The notes under the pieces: model-generated
Database searches by the model: none
What the model was told of the DNA's origin: nothing
Seen by the model: only the letters and a program-made list of their open reading frames with translations
Source: CAIMFV01 sp040757715
GTDB taxonomy: Bacteria > Pseudomonadota > Alphaproteobacteria > Caulobacterales > Caulobacteraceae
Assembly (NCBI GenBank): GCA_040757715.1
Contig: JBFLWS010000015.1
Span: forward strand, 1-64,000
Length of the DNA stretch: 64,000 nucleotides
Direction: 5' to 3'
Program-made: the position numbers and the translations under genes
Part shown: positions 30,775 through 38,505 of the stretch, piece after piece
How the letters are laid out: every line of letters starts with the position of its first letter
How positions within the stretch are numbered: position 1 is the first letter of the stretch

Positions 30775-33162
30775 TCAACCAGAAATCAGCGAAAAGTCGG
30801 CCACGCGGCCGGCCGCCTCGCGTACTTGATTCAATAGCCGCAGGCGGTTCAGCCGCACCGCGGGATCGGGATCGTTCACCAGCACCTTGTCGAAGAAGGC
30901 GTCTACCGGGGCGCGCAAGGCCGCCAGGGCCTCCATGGCGCCGGCGAAGTCCTCGGCGGCGAGGCGCGGCTCCAGCGCAGATTGAGCGGCCCAAACGGCG
31001 CGAACGAGTTCAACTTCTTCTTCTGAGGCCCCCGAACGAATCTCCGAAGCACCGCCGATCGTTTCGTTGGCGTTCTTCTTTGCTTCCGCCGTTAACATTG
31101 ACGATGCGCGGTTGACACCAGCAAGCAGATTTGCCCCGTCGTCAGTTTGCAAAAACTCGTCCAATGCATCGACGCGCGTGACGATCCGCACGAGGTCGTC
31201 ATCGGCGTAAGCGCCAAGTACAGCATCAACGAGGTCATGGCGTCGCCCTTCCTCGCGCAGCTGTACTTTTAAACGATCTGTGAGGAACGCCATCAAGTCA
31301 TCAGTGCAGAATTCAAGATTGATCGGCGGCGACACCGACACTGCGGTTCTCTCTCGAACCTCACCCGTCTCATGGCGCGGGACACCAGCGTTACGCGTAT
31401 ATTCGAATGAATAAACCTGCTCATTAATGAAATCATCGGCGCTCAATTCACCATTTTCCAGCTGAATGGAGAATTCTTTCACCGCAGCGTGGGCCACTTC
31501 GAAGTATAAATCGCCAGATTGCCCCACATGCATCACGCTCGAAAGCGGTATTTGCACACTCTGTGGAATGGTCGCCACAGTTACATCAGATAATTCACTC
31601 GAACCCGATTCACTTACAAGGTTGATTATTTTTCCGTTTGTTTGAAATAGTTGAGTTTTTAGTCGAACTTCATGATCACGCAAAATCTTACGCAACAAAA
31701 TTGAATGCCGAGTAGTGCGTAGAATCCGAATCACCCCGAGCGCGGCGCGGCGCAGGGCGAAGGGGTCGCGGCTGCCGGTGGGCTTTTCGTCGATGGCGAA
31801 GAAACCCACCAGAGTGTCGAGCTTGTCGGCGAGGGCCACGGCGACGGTGACCGGATCGGTGGGCACGCTATCCGAAGGGCCGATGGGCTTGTAGTGATCG
31901 CGCACGGCGTCGGCCACGGCGTCCGGCTCGCCCTGGGCCCGGGCGTAGTAACCGCCCATGATCCCTTGCATCTCGGGGAACTCGCCCACCATGCCGGTGG
32001 CGAGGTCGGCCTTGCTAAGCCGCGCGGCGCGTTCGGCCAACGCCGGGTCCGCGCCCACTAGGGGGGCGAGCTCGCGGGCGAGCGCTGTGATGCGCTCCAC
32101 CCTGGCGTAGAGGGTGCCGAGCTTGGCGTGGAAGGTGACGCCCTTCAGGGTCTCCAGCCGACGCTCCAGGGGCAGCTTCTGGTCCTCTTCCCAGAAGAAG
32201 CGCGCATCGGAGAGGCGGGCGGACAGCACCTTGGCGTTGCCGGTGGCGATGACCTTGCCCCCGTCGGCGGCGTGCAGATTGGCGATGACCACGAAGTGCG
32301 GGGCAAGGCCGGTCTCGCCGGGCTTCCGCACCGCGAAATACTTCTGGTGCGTGCGCATGGAGGTGCGGATCACCTCGCCGGGCAGATCAAGGAAGGCCGG
32401 GTCCATGTCGCCCAGCACCGGCGTCGGCCATTCGGCGAGGCCGGCCACCTCGTCGGCCAGGCCCTCGTCCTCCACCAGCTCCAGGTCGCGCTCGGCGCAG
32501 AGGAGGCGTGCGCCGTCCAGCAGCCGGCGGCGGCGTTCGGCTTGTTCCAGCACCACGAAGCGCTCGGCCAGCTTCTCCTTATAGTCGGCGAAGCTCGCCA
32601 CCTCGAACGGGCCGCGCAGGGCGCCCATGAAGCGGTGGCCCTCGGAGAGGTTCGAGGCCTCGATTCCATCGATCTCCAGCGGCACCACCTGCCCATCCAG
32701 GAGACAGAGAATGCGATGCAGCGGCCGCACCCAGCGCAGCGTGCCCGTCCCCCAGCGCATGGACTTGGGCCAAGGGAAGCCGCGCACGATGGCCTCGACC
32801 ATTTCTGCAACAATGTCAGCGGTTTGCCGGCCGGTCTTGGCGATGCGGGCGAAGTAGACCCCGCCTTCTTCCACCAGATCCGAGGCTTGCAGACCCGTCT
32901 TGCGCAGGAAGCCTTCCAGGGCTTGCGGCGGCGCGCCCACCTTGGGGCCCTTCAACTCCTCCACCCGATCTTCCTGGCGAAGCGGCAGGCCCTCCACCAC
33001 CAGCACCAGGCGACGGGGTCCGGCGTGGGTGATGAGGCTCGCATAGCCAAGGCCGGCCTCGCTGAGCCGGTCCTTGGCCAGGCGCTCCAGGTCGCGGGCC
33101 GCGCCCTGCTGCATGCGGGCGGGGATTTCTTCGGAGAAGAGTTCGAGGAACAGTTCAGCCAC
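30775..33162 (-). CDS. glyS: Glycyl-tRNA synthetase beta subunit
   Basis: A 795-residue tRNA-binding subunit of the alpha2beta2 glycyl-tRNA synthetase. It begins MAELFLELFSEEIPARMQQ and contains the HD-like segment and the C-terminal anticodon-binding domain (DRLKVQLREEGRRHDLVDAV, DDGANLLAGVNRASSML). It is about 100 residues longer than the 689-residue E. coli subunit. The extra length lies in a stretch from roughly residue 477 to 600 (TTRHSILLRKILRDHEV onwards) where the DNA is strongly AT-rich. The frame is intact. It overlaps glyQ by 8 bp. Confidence 0.93.
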   Translation of the reverse strand: MAELFLELFSEEIPARMQQGAARDLERLAKDRLSEAGLGYASLITHAGPRRLVLVVEGLPLRQEDRVEELKGPKVGAPPQALEGFLRKTGLQASDLVEEGGVYFARIAKTGRQTADIVAEMVEAIVRGFPWPKSMRWGTGTLRWVRPLHRILCLLDGQVVPLEIDGIEASNLSEGHRFMGALRGPFEVASFADYKEKLAERFVVLEQAERRRRLLDGARLLCAERDLELVEDEGLADEVAGLAEWPTPVLGDMDPAFLDLPGEVIRTSMRTHQKYFAVRKPGETGLAPHFVVIANLHAADGGKVIATGNAKVLSARLSDARFFWEEDQKLPLERRLETLKGVTFHAKLGTLYARVERITALARELAPLVGADPALAERAARLSKADLATGMVGEFPEMQGIMGGYYARAQGEPDAVADAVRDHYKPIGPSDSVPTDPVTVAVALADKLDTLVGFFAIDEKPTGSRDPFALRRAALGVIRILRTTRHSILLRKILRDHEVRLKTQLFQTNGKIINLVSESGSSELSDVTVATIPQSVQIPLSSVMHVGQSGDLYFEVAHAAVKEFSIQLENGELSADDFINEQVYSFEYTRNAGVPRHETGEVRERTAVSVSPPINLEFCTDDLMAFLTDRLKVQLREEGRRHDLVDAVLGAYADDDLVRIVTRVDALDEFLQTDDGANLLAGVNRASSMLTAEAKKNANETIGGASEIRSGASEEEVELVRAVWAAQSALEPRLAAEDFAGAMEALAALRAPVDAFFDKVLVNDPDPAVRLNRLRLLNQVREAAGRVADFSLISG
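31010..31735. other. AT-rich patch inside glyS
   Basis: Within the GC-rich glyS gene this stretch is visibly AT-rich with A/T-ending codons, for example ATTATTTTTCC and TTTTTAGTCG. It covers roughly residues 477-718: about 120 residues with no clear counterpart in typical GlyS, then a normal anticodon-domain segment with foreign-looking codon use. Both edges are abrupt and the reading frame is kept. This looks like an allelic import or in-frame insertion by recombination. Confidence 0.65.
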
Positions 33163-34048
33163 GGGTCGCCTCCTCCGCCGCCACCCAGGCCGAGGCGCAG
33201 GCCTTGGTCAGGTCGCGGATGCGGCCGATGTAGCTCTGGCGCTCGGCCACGGCGATGGCCCCCCGCGCATCGAGCAAGTTGAACAAGTGGCTCGACTTCA
33301 GCACATGGTCATAGGCCGGCAGAACCAGGGGCTGGCCCTGCGGCCCGGTCAGGGAGAGGATGCGCGAGACTTCCTTCTCCATGTCCTCGAAGTGGCGCTT
33401 CAGCCGCTCCACGTCATAGCCGTGGAAATTGGCCTCCGACTGCTGGCGTTCGTTCTCCAGGAACACCTCGCCGTATTTCACGCCGGCGGTGTTGAAGGGC
33501 AGGTCATAGACGTTGTCGACGCCGAACACGTACATGGCCAGGCGCTCCAGGCCATAGGTCAGCTCGCCGGCCACCACCTCCACGTCGAGGCCGCCCACCT
33601 GCTGGAAGTAGGTGTATTGGCTGACCTCCATGCCGTCGCACCACACCTCCCAGCCAAGGCCCCAGGCGCCTACGGTGGGGTTCTCCCAGTCGTCCTCGAC
33701 AAAGCGGATGTCGTGCACCAGGGGATCAAGGCCGATGGCCTCCAGCGAGCCCAGATAGAGGTCCTGCATGTCGGACGGATTGGGCTTCAGGATCACCTGA
33801 TACTGGTAATAGTGCTGCAGACGGTTGGGGTTCTCGCCATAGCGGCCGTCGGAGGGCCGGCGCGAGGGCTGCACATAGGCCGCCTTCCAGGGCTTTTGGC
33901 CCAGCGCCCGCAGCACTGTGGCCGGATGCAAGGTCCCCGCCCCCACCTCGATATCGTAGGGTTGCAGAATCAGGCAGCCCCGGGCGCTCCAATAGGCGTG
34001 CAGAGTCAGGATCAAGTCCTGGAAAGATTTCGGCTTTTCGCTGGACAT
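33155..34048 (-). CDS. glyQ: Glycyl-tRNA synthetase alpha subunit
   Basis: A 297-residue class II catalytic subunit. The ATG at 34048 (MSSEKPKSFQDLILTLHAYW) gives the conserved start; an upstream extension of the frame has no homology. Hallmarks are RGCLILQPYDIEVGAGT, the class II motif region YVQPSRRPSDGRYGENPNR, and FVEDDWENPTVGAWGLGWEVW. It forms an operon with glyS. Confidence 0.96.
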   Translation of the reverse strand: MSSEKPKSFQDLILTLHAYWSARGCLILQPYDIEVGAGTLHPATVLRALGQKPWKAAYVQPSRRPSDGRYGENPNRLQHYYQYQVILKPNPSDMQDLYLGSLEAIGLDPLVHDIRFVEDDWENPTVGAWGLGWEVWCDGMEVSQYTYFQQVGGLDVEVVAGELTYGLERLAMYVFGVDNVYDLPFNTAGVKYGEVFLENERQQSEANFHGYDVERLKRHFEDMEKEVSRILSLTGPQGQPLVLPAYDHVLKSSHLFNLLDARGAIAVAERQSYIGRIRDLTKACASAWVAAEEATRG

Positions 34049-34171
34049 CGGTCGCGGCTCGGCGGCGCCCCCAAAAATTGACGGCGGACCATAGGGCCCG
34101 CGCCGCAGGGGATCAAGTTGCTGCACGTGCGAAGGCTTTGCACCACGCCTGAGACGTCGCAGGGATGACGC

Positions 34172-34206
34172 AAAAAAAGGCCGGCGGGTTCGCGCCGCCG
34201 GCCAAA
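34172..34206 (-). terminator. Intrinsic terminator of the porin gene
   Basis: GGCCGGCGG (34179-34187) and CCGCCGGCC (34195-34203) form a perfect 9-bp stem with a 7-base loop. The seven A residues at 34172-34178 read as a T run on the minus strand, just after the stem. It lies 24 bp beyond the porin stop codon. Confidence 0.9.
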
Positions 34207-34229
34207 ATTTGCTCTGAACTTAGGCAGAT

Positions 34230-35534
34230 TTAGAACAGGACGCCGGCCTCAAACAGGATCCGCGACTGAGTCTTGGTGTTGCCGGAAAGACCGAAGGCCG
34301 TGCCCGGCGCGATCTTGCTGGCCGCCACGTAGGAGGCTTCGGCGCGGGCGTAGAAGATCTTGTACTGGTAGGTCGGGGTCACGGTGACCGACCAGGCGTT
34401 GGAGCTCTTGCCGTAGAGCAGGTTGGCCGCCGTGGCGCCGGAGCCCTTGGCGCTGATGTACTCGACGCGGGCCGGGATGCTGACGCCCGTCAGCTTGGAG
34501 TCGGACGGGAAGGCGTAGGTGGCGGTGACCGCGGCGCCGGTGGTGGAGGCGGAGGTCACGCCCAGCTTCTTCAAGGTCGGCGTCGAGGTGTACTGGAGAT
34601 AAGGCACCACGGTCCACTGCCCGGCGGTGTGGGTCCAAACCAGGTTATATTGCGAGGAGTTGTTGAGGATCGGGTTGGTGGCGGTGGTGGAGACGTTGGT
34701 CTTCTTGGTGGGAACGCCCACGCAAACGGCGAGGGTGTTGGCCGGATCGTGCACATAGGTGACCATGCCGGTGACGTAGGAATAGTCATTGGAGTAGAAG
34801 CCGTCATTGAGCGACAGGTTCACCGTGAGCGGGCCCTGGGTGTAGTTGGCCTGCACGCCGCGGGAGACCTGGTTCTCCTGGTTCCACAAGAGGCCGCGCT
34901 CGATATTGGCGTTCTCGAAGGTGAAATTGTACTCATAGCCGATCAGGGTGGGCAGCTTGCCGATCTGCACCGAGAAGGCGTCGTTCGGAGCCAGTTTCAC
35001 ATAGGCGATCGGCACCGCGCCGAAGCTGTTGGTGGTGGCGCGGTTGGAGCGGGTGTAGGGCGTGCCGAGAGCCGGGAACGAGTAGTTGCCGGCTTCCACG
35101 TACCACTGGAACACGCCGTCGGTCTTCTGGATCATCACCTGAGCGTTGGAGAGGTCGCCCCAGCCCGAGTGGTCGCCCGGCACATGGTGGTCCTGGGCGA
35201 AGACGAGGCCCGACACCGAGCCGTTGATGATCACATCACCCAGCAGCGGCGTGCCGGTCTTCACGGTGTAGGGGGTCGGATTGATGGCGATGGGGCCGTC
35301 GATGCCCATGGCGAAGGGCGGGGCCGCCGGAGCCGCAGGAGCAGCGGCCGGAGCGGCAGCAGCGGGCGCGGCGGGAGCAGCGGCGGCAGGCGCCGCAGGA
35401 GCGGGCGCCGCAGCGGCCGGCGCCGGGGCTGCGGCGGGAGCCGGAGCTGCGGCCTGATCATCGGCCAGAGCGCCCGTAGCTGCGCCAAACAGGCAAGCGG
35501 CGGAAATCCCAGCTAGTACGGTGAGCTTGCGCAT
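34230..35534 (-). CDS. Outer-membrane beta-barrel porin (BBP2/OmpL-like)
   Basis: A 434-residue outer-membrane protein. A signal peptide ending GALA is followed by an Ala/Pro-rich segment of about 50 residues and then a beta-barrel with alternating strands (for example NAQVMIQKTDGVFQWYVEAG). The last residue is Phe (FEAGVLF), the usual C-terminal signal for barrel insertion. Its sequence style fits the BBP2 porin group. It is divergent from glnK-amtB across 313 bp; such porins near ammonium transporters may admit nitrogen compounds, but this is inferred. AGAGAGG precedes the ATG. Confidence 0.82.
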   Translation of the reverse strand: MRKLTVLAGISAACLFGAATGALADDQAAAPAPAAAPAPAAAAPAPAAPAAAAPAAPAAAAPAAAPAAPAAPPFAMGIDGPIAINPTPYTVKTGTPLLGDVIINGSVSGLVFAQDHHVPGDHSGWGDLSNAQVMIQKTDGVFQWYVEAGNYSFPALGTPYTRSNRATTNSFGAVPIAYVKLAPNDAFSVQIGKLPTLIGYEYNFTFENANIERGLLWNQENQVSRGVQANYTQGPLTVNLSLNDGFYSNDYSYVTGMVTYVHDPANTLAVCVGVPTKKTNVSTTATNPILNNSSQYNLVWTHTAGQWTVVPYLQYTSTPTLKKLGVTSASTTGAAVTATYAFPSDSKLTGVSIPARVEYISAKGSGATAANLLYGKSSNAWSVTVTPTYQYKIFYARAEASYVAASKIAPGTAFGLSGNTKTQSRILFEAGVLF

Positions 35535-35675
35535 TATAATTGCCTCTCTTCAGGAGGGCGCGACGAAGAGCCGGCGCGCCTTGGATGCGTCGCCCGGAGC
35601 GTCGCGTTTGGGACGCGATGCGCCAATCGGCAAGTAGGTCGATTTTGATAAACGGGTCATAAACGCCCATTTATC

Positions 35676-35690
35676 GCGCAGATAATGCGC
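35676..35690. promoter_or_regulatory. Candidate NtrC-type operator
   Basis: GCGCA (35676-35680) and TGCGC (35686-35690) form an inverted repeat with a 5-base spacer, similar in plan to NtrC sites (GCAC...GTGC). It lies about 25 bp upstream of the candidate sigma-54 promoter for glnK. NtrC binding is inferred from plan and position only. Confidence 0.3.
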
Positions 35691-35715
35691 AAGCTTTGGC
35701 TACATGGCCACTTTT

Positions 35716-35730
35716 TGGACAGTTCTGTGC
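35716..35730 (+). promoter_or_regulatory. Candidate sigma-54 promoter for glnK-amtB
   Basis: TGG at 35716-35718 and GC at 35729-35730, in TGGACAGTTCTGTGCA, have the invariant GG-N10-GC spacing of -24/-12 sigma-54 promoters. Several flanking consensus bases are off. Transcription would begin near 35742, about 105 bp before glnK. glnK-amtB is sigma-54/NtrC-dependent in many Proteobacteria, which supports the reading. Confidence 0.5.
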
Positions 35731-35847
35731 AAATTTTGCCAGCGGCCGCCCGAAACATAGGCGCCCTGCCCCACGCACCTTAAGCGTCGATTGAGCGTCA
35801 GATGGACGCTGAGGCGGGAGGCGGGTCCTCCGAAGGCGGAGCAACAC

Positions 35848-36186
35848 ATGAAACTGGTGATCGCCATCATCAAGCCGTTCAGGCTGGACGCGGTCCGCGA
35901 AGCCCTGACCGGCGCTGGCGTCGAGGGCTTGACTGTGACTGAAGTGCGCGGCTTCGGCCGGCAAAAGGGTCAGACGGAAGTCTATCGCGGCGCGGAATAC
36001 GACGTCACCTTCATTCCCAAGGTGAAGATCGAACTCGTGGTGCCGGCTACAGCGGCCGACAACGTCGTGCGGGTGATCCGCGAGTCGAGCGCCACCGGCA
36101 AGATCGGCGACGGCAAGATCTTCGTCATCGACGTGGAACAGGCGGTGCGCATCCGCACCGGCGAGACGGGCGCCGCGGCGCTTTGA
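35848..36186 (+). CDS. glnK: PII nitrogen regulatory protein (GlnK/GlnB)
   Basis: A 112-residue trimeric signal protein that senses ATP/ADP and 2-oxoglutarate and gates AmtB. The start at 35848 gives MKLVIAIIKPFRLDAVREAL. The T-loop has the uridylylated Tyr51 in QTEVYRGAEYDVTF, and the B-loop reads ATGKIGDGKIFV. The gene precedes amtB by 30 bp, the classical glnK-amtB pair; hence the glnK rather than glnB assignment. Confidence 0.94.
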   Translation: MKLVIAIIKPFRLDAVREALTGAGVEGLTVTEVRGFGRQKGQTEVYRGAEYDVTFIPKVKIELVVPATAADNVVRVIRESSATGKIGDGKIFVIDVEQAVRIRTGETGAAAL

Positions 36187-36216
36187 CACCATAAGGGACA
36201 CGAAAAGGAACAACAC

Positions 36217-37662
36217 ATGATGCAAAGCGGATTCATGCGACGGATGGCGGGCCTTGCGCTTGCTGTCGCGATGATCGGGGCGCCCCTCGGCGCTGCGGTC
36301 GCCCAAACCGCCACCGCTACGGCGCCTGCTGCGGCTCCGGCGGCCAACACCGCCGCGCCCGCGGCCAACGCCACCGCCCCCGCGGCTGCTCCGGCGGCGG
36401 CGCCGGCTGCTCCGGCCGCCGCCGCGCCCTGGAAGCCCGACAGCGGCGACACGGCCTGGATGCTCACCTCCACCGCCCTGGTGCTGATGATGACCATCCC
36501 CGGCCTCGCCCTCTTCTACGGCGGCATGGTGCGGCGCAAGAACGTCATCGCCACCGTGGCCCAGTCCTTCGCCATTACCTGCGTGGTGACGCTGTCCTGG
36601 TTCCTGGCCACCTACTCCATCGCCTTTGGCACCGAAGCCAACGCCGACGCCAACAAGTTCTGGGGCGGCCTGGGCAATTTCGGCCTCAAGGCCGTGACCA
36701 TGGACAAGGCCTATTCCATCGCCGGCTCCACGCCGACGATCCCTGAGTACGTCTATATGATGTACCAGATGACCTTCGCCATCATCACCCCCGCCCTGAT
36801 CTGCGGCGCCTTCGCTGAGCGCTTCAAGTTCTCGGCCCTCCTGCTGTTCACCGCCCTGTGGTCGGTGATCGTCTACGCCCCCATCGCCCACTGGGTGTGG
36901 GGCGGCGGCTTCCTCGGCGGCATGGGCATCATGGACTTCGCCGGCGGCACCGTGGTGCACATCAATGCGGGCGTGGCCGGCCTCGTCTGCGCCATCGTGC
37001 TCGGCCCGCGCAAGGGCTACGGCCAGGAGAACATGGCCCCGAACAACCTCGTCTACACCATGATCGGCGCGAGCCTGCTGTGGGTGGGCTGGTTCGGTTT
37101 CAACGCCGGCTCGTCCGTGGGCGCCAACGCCCTGGCCGGCGCGGCCATGACCAACACCCAGGTGGCCACCGCTGCGGCGGCCCTCGCCTGGATGGTGGTC
37201 GAGTGGTTCGACCGCAAGAAGCCGGGCATGCTCGGCCTCGCCTCCGGCGCCGTGGCCGGCCTCGTGGCCGTCACCCCGGCTTCGGGCTTCGTCAACCCCG
37301 TGGGCGCGCTCGTCATCGGCCTCGCCGCCGGCGTGGGCTGCTACTACAGCGCCGTCTATCTGAAGAAGGTGTTCAAGTACGACGACAGCCTGGACGCCTT
37401 CGGCGTGCACGGCATCGGCGGCCTCATCGGCGCCATCCTCACCGGCGTGTTCGCGGACGCCAAGATCCAGGCCCTCCCTGCGGGTCATGGCGTCCTGACC
37501 CAGATCGAAGGTAGCCTCGGCACCATCGTCTGGTCGGGGGTGTTCACCTTCGTGATCCTGATGATCTGCAAGTACACCACCGGCCTGCGGGTCTCGGAAG
37601 AAGCCGAAGTGGAGGGCCTCGACTCGGCCCTGCACGGCGAAGCCCTGCACGAGCACGCCTAA
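36217..37662 (+). CDS. amtB: Ammonium transporter, first copy
   Basis: A 481-residue Amt/Rh channel. A signal peptide and an Ala/Pro/Thr-rich segment (residues about 25-70) precede eleven predicted transmembrane helices. Signature segments are MTIPGLALFYGGMVRRKNV, DFAGGTVVHINAGVAGLV with the first pore His, and DAFGVHGIGGLIGAIL with the second. The long N-terminal region is a feature of some alphaproteobacterial Amt proteins. It is coupled to glnK and ends before a strong terminator. Confidence 0.95.
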   Translation: MMQSGFMRRMAGLALAVAMIGAPLGAAVAQTATATAPAAAPAANTAAPAANATAPAAAPAAAPAAPAAAAPWKPDSGDTAWMLTSTALVLMMTIPGLALFYGGMVRRKNVIATVAQSFAITCVVTLSWFLATYSIAFGTEANADANKFWGGLGNFGLKAVTMDKAYSIAGSTPTIPEYVYMMYQMTFAIITPALICGAFAERFKFSALLLFTALWSVIVYAPIAHWVWGGGFLGGMGIMDFAGGTVVHINAGVAGLVCAIVLGPRKGYGQENMAPNNLVYTMIGASLLWVGWFGFNAGSSVGANALAGAAMTNTQVATAAAALAWMVVEWFDRKKPGMLGLASGAVAGLVAVTPASGFVNPVGALVIGLAAGVGCYYSAVYLKKVFKYDDSLDAFGVHGIGGLIGAILTGVFADAKIQALPAGHGVLTQIEGSLGTIVWSGVFTFVILMICKYTTGLRVSEEAEVEGLDSALHGEALHEHA

Positions 37663-37720
37663 AAGACGGACGGCGCTGCGGCGGGCTCATCCTTCCTCCC
37701 CGACTCGCCGCCAGCACGCC

Positions 37721-37755
37721 AAAGGGCCCCGGAGCAATCCGGGGCTCTTTTTCTT
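37721..37755 (+). terminator. Intrinsic terminator of glnK-amtB
   Basis: AGGGCCCCGG (37723-37732) pairs with CCGGGGCTCT (37739-37748) with one G-T pair, closing a 6-base loop. A T run follows. The position, 60 bp after the amtB stop, and the convergent response regulator gene beginning at 37766 fit a transcript end. Confidence 0.88.
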
Positions 37756-37765
37756 GTTTGTGCGC

Positions 37766-38392
37766 TCAAGGCTCGATGATTTTGTGGCTGATGGCCTTGA
37801 CCACCGCCTGGATTCGAGTGGCGACACCCAGCTTGGCGCGGGCGTTGTCGGTGTGGAAGTCCACCGTCCGCTTGGTCAGGCTCATGATCATGGCGATCTC
37901 TTCAGAGGTCTTGCCCTGGGCCACCCAGCTCAACACCTCAATCTCGCGGTTGGAGAGGCCGACGTCGGCCGCCTTGTCGGCCAGACGCGGCGCCCGGGCC
38001 AGGCGCGAGCCGATGATGGCGTCCAGCACCTCGAAATCCACCGGCTTGGTGAGGAAGTCCGCCGCGCCCGCGCGTCGGGCCTTCAGCTCGGTGTCGCGAT
38101 CAACCTGGGCGGTGAGGAATAGGAACGGCAGATCCTGAAAGCGCGGCGACAGGGCCACCAGACGCTCCAGCACCTCAAAGCCGTTCAGATTCGGCATGTT
38201 GATGTCGCAGATCACGAGGTCCGGCGTCGTCTTGAATATCTCGGCGAGGCCCTCGCGTCCGTCGTGAGCGAGGACGACCTCGTAACCAAGATCGCCCAGT
38301 TCCTCCTTCAGCAGCGACGCGATCTCCACATTGTCCTCGATGCAGAGAATGCGGGCGCCTTTCTGGTCTTGAACGCCAGCCTCATTGGACAT
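37766..38392 (-). CDS. Response regulator, receiver plus LuxR-type HTH
   Basis: A 208-residue NarL/FixJ-type regulator. The start is the ATG at 38392 (MSNEAGVQDQKGARILCIEDN). The receiver domain has the acceptor Asp in LVICDINMPNLNGFEV, plus the conserved Thr (FLTAQ) and Lys (LTKPVD). The C-terminal helix-turn-helix runs LSNREIEVLSWVAQGKTSEEIA to VDFHTDNARAKLGV. It lies 113 bp behind the histidine kinase gene on the same strand; the two should be partners. Confidence 0.9.
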   Translation of the reverse strand: MSNEAGVQDQKGARILCIEDNVEIASLLKEELGDLGYEVVLAHDGREGLAEIFKTTPDLVICDINMPNLNGFEVLERLVALSPRFQDLPFLFLTAQVDRDTELKARRAGAADFLTKPVDFEVLDAIIGSRLARAPRLADKAADVGLSNREIEVLSWVAQGKTSEEIAMIMSLTKRTVDFHTDNARAKLGVATRIQAVVKAISHKIIEP

Positions 38393-38505
38393 GATGATTC
38401 CGAACACGCGCCGATATGAACGCAGCTTGCTCCGCTGAACCTGCGGACATGACGGCACGTCTTAGGACAAGGCGCGAAGAGCGGCAATAAATCTCGATCG
38501 CTGGC

